Source: Homalodisca vitripennis (Eukaryota > Arthropoda > Insecta > Hemiptera > Cicadellidae). From it: 64,000 nt of DNA. A model generated the notes under the pieces. That model was not told the DNA's origin, did no database searches, and saw only the letters and a program-made list of their open reading frames with translations. Numbering within the stretch: position 1 is the stretch's first letter; every line of letters begins with the position of its first letter. The stretch lies in assembly GCF_021130785.1 (NCBI RefSeq), contig NC_060215.1, positions 115,282,501 through 115,346,500 of the forward strand, in the 5' to 3' direction. Positions 57,991-64,000 of this stretch are shown here, one piece after another. The position numbers were made by a program, and so were the translations under genes.

Positions 57991-59089
57991 AAATTTGTAT
58001 AGATACATTTAATACTTTTATACTTTAAGATTTAAACCAGTTACGATTTTCACAGTATAAATTAAAGTAAATGAAAAATTTTCTTGCTATAAATGTTGCA
58101 TCTCATCTCCTAATCGTCATTATTAATAGAGGTATTTCGTAGAGCAGTATTTACACATAGTATATTCGTTATAAGTACACATGATACAGAGTAATCATCA
58201 ACTCGTATCATTGTTTGAACATTGTAAGTCTTATAACAGATAATGTTTACTACAATTTCTAAATAAAAAAAAATTACTAAATGTGTTTTTATTGAAAAAT
58301 ACATTATAAATATTGTATAATAACATACACGTTTTAATACAATGTGTAGAGATAGAATTGTATCTTTTTCATTATGTCTATTTATTTAGTTATCACAAGA
58401 AGATGTGCAAAAAATAAAGTCTATTACAGATTCATGGATCTCAATTGTTAGTTGAAAAAATGTATATGGGGAACGAAAAAAATACTTTCATATTAAGAGA
58501 CGATTATAGATACGTATATAAGGGTAAAAGCTACTATGGAGAAAATTTGTACATACAAGGTAGTAAAACACATTGGGCAAATTTTAAATAAACGTAAGCT
58601 ATATGGAAAGTAAAACACGACCAAAACAGTGAATGGCTCGTAGCAACTATCCAAAGTAGTAAAGTGACAGTAAGTTGAACGTATGAATTTGGCTTTCAAT
58701 AGAAAATGGTTTACATCCTGAAAATGGATGTAAAAGTGATTTTGGACCGTAAAATAGGAGAAAATATTGGCACATATTATATATTTGATCAATATAGTTA
58801 TAAACAAAGTAACTATGCTATTCGCGTGTCCTATTAACAAAATAATGAAGCGGGTTCTATATACGTCAATTAGTTTGATCCGTTTTACCATATTTTGAAA
58901 AAGAAAAAAAAAAACTGTACATTTATGTGAAATTCGGACATTAATTCTTTCAAACACCTTTCTTACTAGTGTTGAGGATATGGTACAATATCTATCAATA
59001 AATTTCAGTGTTAAAGAAGAACGCGTTTGAAACTATAGTGCATCGCCACTAAGAATGGGATTCGGTATGGTACATTTAAAACTGTAAAC
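57991..59089. other. AT-rich non-coding DNA with one long hydrophobic frame
   Basis: A 154-codon minus-strand frame at 58493-58957 is unusually long for such AT-rich DNA and rich in I, F, V and Y, but shows no family motif. I do not call it a gene. Confidence 0.5.
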
Positions 59090-59810
59090 AAAATCAGATG
59101 TAGACTTGTGTCAATCATCCACACTCGAGCAAACGAACATACGTCTGTGCACTCTGCAGTGATCTCTCTGTAATTGTCGCCGCCCTTCCTTCGAATCGAG
59201 CAATCGAACGTTCAACCGTTTGAAATTCTCCCATTAAAGCGGTTTACATTTTTCTGGGTTGTGGAATTGCCTAAAAATGTATATACCGCAATATGCATGA
59301 TGTAATACGTCTGGTAACGATTTACAAAATGATCAACAGCGAAAGGACGAGATGTTCGCTTTTTGTCGAGTACCGGAATCGAACAGTTCTCTTTCCGAGT
59401 ATTCTGGGCGGACCCGGTTGATTAACTTATTTCCAAGGCGCATGATACATGTGGAAGGACATGGCGTGCCTGTAGCGAACGGCTTACATACCTTTGTCCG
59501 GCCGCCATTCCGAGCCCAGATATACGTTCCGATAGGGACATCTCTTGTTCCTAGTCTGCGTCTGAGTCCGTCCGATCGTACGTCATCGCTGATCGTTCTA
59601 TTAGATGTTCGACAGGCACCAGAGCCGCTCGTCCACCTCGGCCGGACCACGGCCACAACCAGTTATGCTAAGGTCTTGCGCAAGTCTCCGTCCGTCCTCT
59701 GAAAATGATTTAGCTCTTATCGGGCGGGGCTTAGAATATTCTCCGACGTCTTATTCTCGCCAGACGGAGGACGTGGGGGACCATTTTGGATACTAATGGA
59801 GTTTGACTTT
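59090..59810. promoter_or_regulatory. CpG-rich island
   Basis: CGAATCGAGCAATCGAAC (59191-59208) and CCGATCGTACGTC (about 59570) are notable. Plus and minus frames of 116 and 107 codons overlap almost entirely, so stop-poor composition is a better explanation than coding. Regulatory role inferred. Confidence 0.35.
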
Positions 59811-60659
59811 GCATCGTAGCAATAGAATTTAATTCTTGAAATATGGCTGGAGTCCGTAAAGATTTTATTATAAATTGTACATATGTGTAACTTATAATTA
59901 ATTTGCGTAAAATTTGTGAGTGAAGAATTCTTGAAGTTACGTTGCGTATTAGTTTTACAGTAATGGAGGAATTTAACTTGTAAAGTAAATATTTGTATTT
60001 TGCTAGGTAAAGTTTCAGTCCAATAATATGTGAATGTTAGAAAATTAGTATACCTCAACATATAAATATAAATTTGTTTTGTTCTGTTCTTGTAACATGA
60101 CACTTGTAAGTCTTCAGTGATATGCATACTGTAACATTATGGTCTCGATTTGTAATGCAAATCACATTACATGCCTAATATAAAACTCACGTATAACAAT
60201 ACTATAGAATGTAACTTAAAGCTTAACATAATGGTAAAAACCTTTTAGGAAATCTCTTATAAATGTTGTGCTTATGGGTATAGAAATATATTTCAACAAT
60301 TTATTATGATATAAATTATGTACACAAATAGAAAAATCTTCAAGCCCATCACGGTGTTTTTCTTCTGGACTATTATCACTTTCCAGATTAAAAAACAGTA
60401 AATGTGAATTTGGCTTTAGTATATGATTAAAAAAGCAAGAACATTGTCTGTTTGAAATACTTAATATATCGTTCATAATAACTTTTTGTGTAATATCGAA
60501 TGCCACATGCTTTCGTACTCATATCGTTCAATACAAAGCATGAAAATGTCAATAATGTATATTGGTTTATTTTATGCTTAATTTAAATTATGAAATTTAT
60601 TATGCACCCTGTATATATCAGATGTACCATAAAAGGTATTTATCAACATTACATATTTG
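59811..60659. other. AT-rich non-coding DNA
   Basis: Minus frames of 136 (59717-60127) and 96 codons (60216-60506) lack recognisable domains. A solitary ACCCTGTATAT motif near 60606 resembles the end of some insect DNA transposons, but no partner is found. Confidence 0.5.
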
Positions 60660-61330
60660 GAAATACCCCTTAAGCCTTGTTGACCATATTTGCGAAAGCA
60701 GAAGTAGACTTACTGCACTCAGGCACATCGAGTGGACTGCTGAACAACGCGTTTACAATAACGGGCTGTGGCAGGTTAAAGATGCGCCGTGATATAGTCC
60801 AGTGGTGGATGAAGATATCTCGGAGCATATTTCAGTCGCGGGGCACGGCTGCTGCCGCGCCGGTCGCTTCTGGCTCGGACTGTACCGAAGAATCCCAAAC
60901 AGGTTTAAGACCTTGGATGTTGAACCAGTAAAACATCTTCCAAGCCTCCGAGCAGTCAACCAATCACGAGCTCTTCCCCACCAAATATCTTCATACTCGG
61001 GGTTATCTTGTTGCCATCCGGTCGACGGTCTCTGCTCTCAGCCACTCCGGACCCGACCGGGACCGGCCGACTCATTGCCCGCTACACTCGATAAATATCA
61101 ATTGTTTTCCAATAAAATACCCATCACGGATATTTTCTCTCCTGCTGCTCCGTTCCTCTTCCGTGGCGGATATTTCTCTTCCTCAATACCGAGTTTACCT
61201 GTCTACTTTTCTCTGCTCAGTTTATTTGTGATCTGGCATTGGTTCTTTTTCTTCCCTTTGAGTCTAAGGCGGGATAAACAGAATCCTTTACTGCACTGCA
61301 TTATCTTCTTACTTGAAGCGTAGATCTTTT
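60660..61330. promoter_or_regulatory. CpG-rich island with a 173-codon open frame
   Basis: The plus-strand frame 60802-61323 is the longest outside the transposons. Its C-terminal 60 residues are hydrophobic and aromatic, and it has no known domain. Opposing and out-of-phase frames overlap its start. GC-rich sequence around 61040-61075 (GGACCCGACCGGGACCGG) is notable. Non-coding island is the more likely reading. Confidence 0.35.
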
Positions 61331-62039
61331 TCAATCGATATAAACGGCTAGGTTTGAGGCAAGAGTACACGAGCTAAGAGCATACAGTATGTGCTATAAC
61401 AACACGATGACTTCCTGTATCAAATTTGTCTCTGATAGAAGTGCGTATTAGGATTGTTCGCAAACCTGCCGGGTAATATTACACAACAAACGAGCCGCTG
61501 GCAACCGTGGTTAATAATATGTTAGTGGTTTTGCCCAGAGCTATGTGATATTTACTCTTAATTACTCAACAAAACCAACTGTGTAATTTTTATCCAAACA
61601 TAAGGAAAATCGGCGAAGTTATTGAATGTGATTACATCACTAAAAGACGGGAGGTACAATAAACATTTTGTAATAGTCATATTACGAGTTCGACTACAAA
61701 GCCCCATTTTAAATTTCATTCCATAATAAAATTGGTCAGTTTATATCTTTAATATAAGTGAACTGACGACCGATGTCATGTTCGTCGAAATAAACCATGC
61801 AAAAGTAAAATTAAAACAAAATAAGAAAATATAACAAACTAAATGTATTATTGTTTATTATCCGTATGACGTTACTAAGTCTTTTTATGTTTAGTTTTTC
61901 TTTTTTTTTCAAAACATTTTTTACTGTTAATGTGTACGAAATCGGAAGTCTTTTATAACTCTCACCAAAAGATGGAATGTTAAGTGGCTACATAGCTTTA
62001 ATATCCTAATTGTAATGTTTTATCATCATTTGTCTTCTT
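61331..62039. other. AT-rich non-coding DNA
   Basis: Nothing recognised. Confidence 0.7.
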
Positions 62040-62480
62040 GGAAAGAGAACTGCGTGTTCTTGTGATGATTTGCAGGTACTAAGATAAGAGCCTTTCCCAC
62101 CAGTTGGTTGTAGAGATGCTGTCTCCGCGCGACCGGCCATCAGCAATGAAGGCCACCGATGAAGTGATAGCCGCACCGCATGCAGCTTGTCCGTGTCGCT
62201 GTCGCCTCGTCGCCGCCGCCTTTCCCCGACCCAGAAGCCACTGGCCAGAGTCACCATACCGAGTAATGCACTTCAATGTAGGCTCGTAAACCAAGACCAT
62301 CTGATCCCGAGCGCCAACGGACGATGGCAGATATGTAAAGCAGCTCGGACCGTGCCACCGAATTTACAGCTCCACGGTACGGTGTCCCACAAAACCCCCA
62401 CGGCTGCGGGTGGACTAGCGGTACTTTCCGTGACAATAGTTGGTAATACTGGAAGACGTTCATCAACTGTTGTGATATTC
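62040..62480. promoter_or_regulatory. CpG-rich island with GTCGC trinucleotide-like run
   Basis: An imperfect GTCGCY run at about 62193-62220 leaves all frames stop-poor, giving five overlapping frames of 61 to 112 codons on both strands. No domain recognised. Confidence 0.35.
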
Positions 62481-63000
62481 GAGTGGACATCTGTTTACTA
62501 TGATATAAAGTTTTTTGCATGTTGAAGCTGCTGCAAAATATACACTAAAATGCTCGAATACGTGTTTGAAGCTTACACCAGATCAAGAAATTCTCGAGTG
62601 TAGGATTTACTCCTCAAATGTTACAAACCAAAAAGAGCGTACTAAACCGAAGAAATGATATACCCTTGGGTACTTCAAAATATTCCTCTTTGACAACTCA
62701 AAACAATTTGTACAATATTACTTAAGACTAATTCAAAGTGACCGCCAATTCCTCGACTTCCTTCACCTTCCGCGTTACCTTGCAGTTAACATCTTAATTA
62801 GATGTTCGATCATGCACAACCACCCTTTCCCACCTATACATCATCACCGTCAGCAACCATTGTTCCCACTTAGTATCTAGGCCACATACCCAAGGTCTCC
62901 GTGGATAACGAATTCACCGCCAAGCAAGGTCGTTCCGTCTATTCGTTTACGGTTCTAGCGGTACATCTATAGTTCGGTTCAAAACGTCTTAACCACCTTC
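62481..63000. other. Intermediate-composition non-coding DNA
   Basis: Pyrimidine-rich around 62740-62870; no gene, RNA or element seen. Confidence 0.6.
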
Positions 63001-64000
63001 TTGTGGAATTTATAATTTCTTTTTAGCCTTCGTGTCATTTACCCATCCGGGACAGAGTATGTTAATGGGGGAAGTGATTGGAGAAATAGTCGACGGCCGA
63101 CGCCGTGCCGGATGGCGGAAATTGTCCACATCACGCTACGTGTGAGAATTATGTCGAGCTCATAAGTCCAGCGGTCGCCTTCCGCCAGCTCGGTAAAGTA
63201 CAAAGTGCTAAGTGTTCCCAATATCCGCCGTGAGCCGGCAGCAGTTGCAGCAGCCGGGAAATGAATGTTGATTGGGACTCGATGGTGAAATCGCTTTCCT
63301 TTGCGGAAGATGCTCGTAACAACGGTTCCAAGATCGATCGTTAAGGCACTGGCAAGTTCTACCGCGGTGGTCCTCTATTTCACGATTACAGGTTACATGC
63401 ATAGTGTGCATCTTGCGTGTCAGAGGAGCTGTGGTTTCTACATACCGGAGAGGAATCGTAGTTGCAGCTATCACATGATTCCCATATTGGTTCAGACTTT
63501 TACTGATTTAAGTAGACACTCAAGGGTCCCGTTTTACGCTCAATGTCTATCCAAAATGATATTGAAAACAAAAGTGATATATTTCATAAACATACTCCCT
63601 GTTAGGACAAAATTGAAAAATGTGGTCAAAGTCCGTGGTTAAAACTGGAGGACCAAGAACCGGCCACTCCATAACTCTTGGCGGGAGAGCAGAACCCGGA
63701 GCAACTCTAGCGCGTTATATATAGACGTTCGCCGGTAACTTAGGGCAGACAACTACGCCACTGACATCTTAATACAGAGTTTGCGCATGCATAGTCTAGA
63801 GACACATCGAATACAATGAGCATGAATATGTAAATAAATAATTGTTCTGACTGAGATGCGTGGGTCGCCGCCTTACCACCTCCCAACATTACGACCGAGA
63901 ATATTAATTAGATATTCGTTTTTGCCGGTTGTTCTTCATGCTGTTGCTGGATGCAGAGCTCTGTAAATCATAACACGGTGCCGTTTATTTTTATATTAAA
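63001..64000. promoter_or_regulatory. CpG-rich island at the window edge with weak promoter candidate
   Basis: Includes the imperfect palindrome CCGGCAGCAGTTGCAGCAGC followed by CGG (63235-63257), and TATATATA (63716-63723) with GCAGAC about 30 bases downstream, a weak TATA/initiator pair. Frames of 60 to 113 codons overlap on both strands without domains. The island continues to the window edge. Confidence 0.35.

Noticed and set aside
10337..60160. POU octamers ATGCAAAT/ATTTGCAT (about 10340, 16408, 23172, 29687, 34643, 39286 and 60153)
   Set aside because: Seven in 64 kb is only modestly above expectation for AT-rich DNA, and several lie outside islands.
60604..60616. ACCCTGTATAT, resembling the inverted end of some insect DNA transposons
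   Set aside because: Single short match without a second terminus or target duplication.
1..64000. Prokaryotic genes, operons, prophage or endogenous viral genes
   Set aside because: No ribosome-binding sites, no compact coding, and no viral polymerase, capsid or envelope motif seen. The only reverse-transcriptase sequence is of non-LTR type.

Overview
This looks like nuclear DNA from an animal, most likely an arthropod and plausibly a hemimetabolous insect. The evidence is an AT-rich background without operons or ribosome-binding sites, (TA)n microsatellites, 5'-truncated non-LTR retrotransposon tails, a BED-finger hAT transposon, a PIF/Harbinger transposon and scattered TAGGCCTA octamers. 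The insect assignment is inference. I recognise no intact host protein-coding gene, rRNA, tRNA or CRISPR array in the 64 kb.

The only recognisable proteins are transposon-derived. Three 5'-truncated non-LTR retrotransposon fragments lie at about 14.7-15.5 kb (+), 40.1-40.4 kb (-) and 46.9-47.3 kb (+). A complete but dead hAT element (29847-33286) has 16-bp terminal inverted repeats and an 8-bp target duplication. Its BED-finger/DUF4371-type transposase, on the minus strand, is broken by several frameshifts. Nested inside it, upstream of the transposase, is a 798-bp PIF/Harbinger derivative (32277-33074) with 44-bp terminal repeats and a TTA duplication. That element keeps only the beginnings of its two genes, a MADF-type protein on plus and a HARBI1-type nuclease on minus, converging on an internal deletion.

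The rest alternates between AT-rich DNA, where I see nothing, and about thirty GC- and CpG-richer islands of a few hundred bases. The islands have short overlapping open frames on both strands without recognisable domains, which points away from coding. They carry homeodomain-like TAAT sites, ATCGAT clusters, PHO/YY1-like CGCCATTTT sites, a perfect NF-kB-type site, GA repeats, G-quadruplex motifs and short hairpins. The pattern is what one expects of a gene desert or large intron around a developmental regulator, but that is inference and needs cross-species alignment. One island (53.0-53.6 kb) has a well-spaced TATA box and arthropod initiator followed by a consensus splice donor, so it may be the 5' end of a transcript.

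The most unusual host structure is a tandem array at 18361-18870: two 180-bp copies differing at one base plus a diverging third, built from island-type sequence and sitting next to an AT microsatellite.
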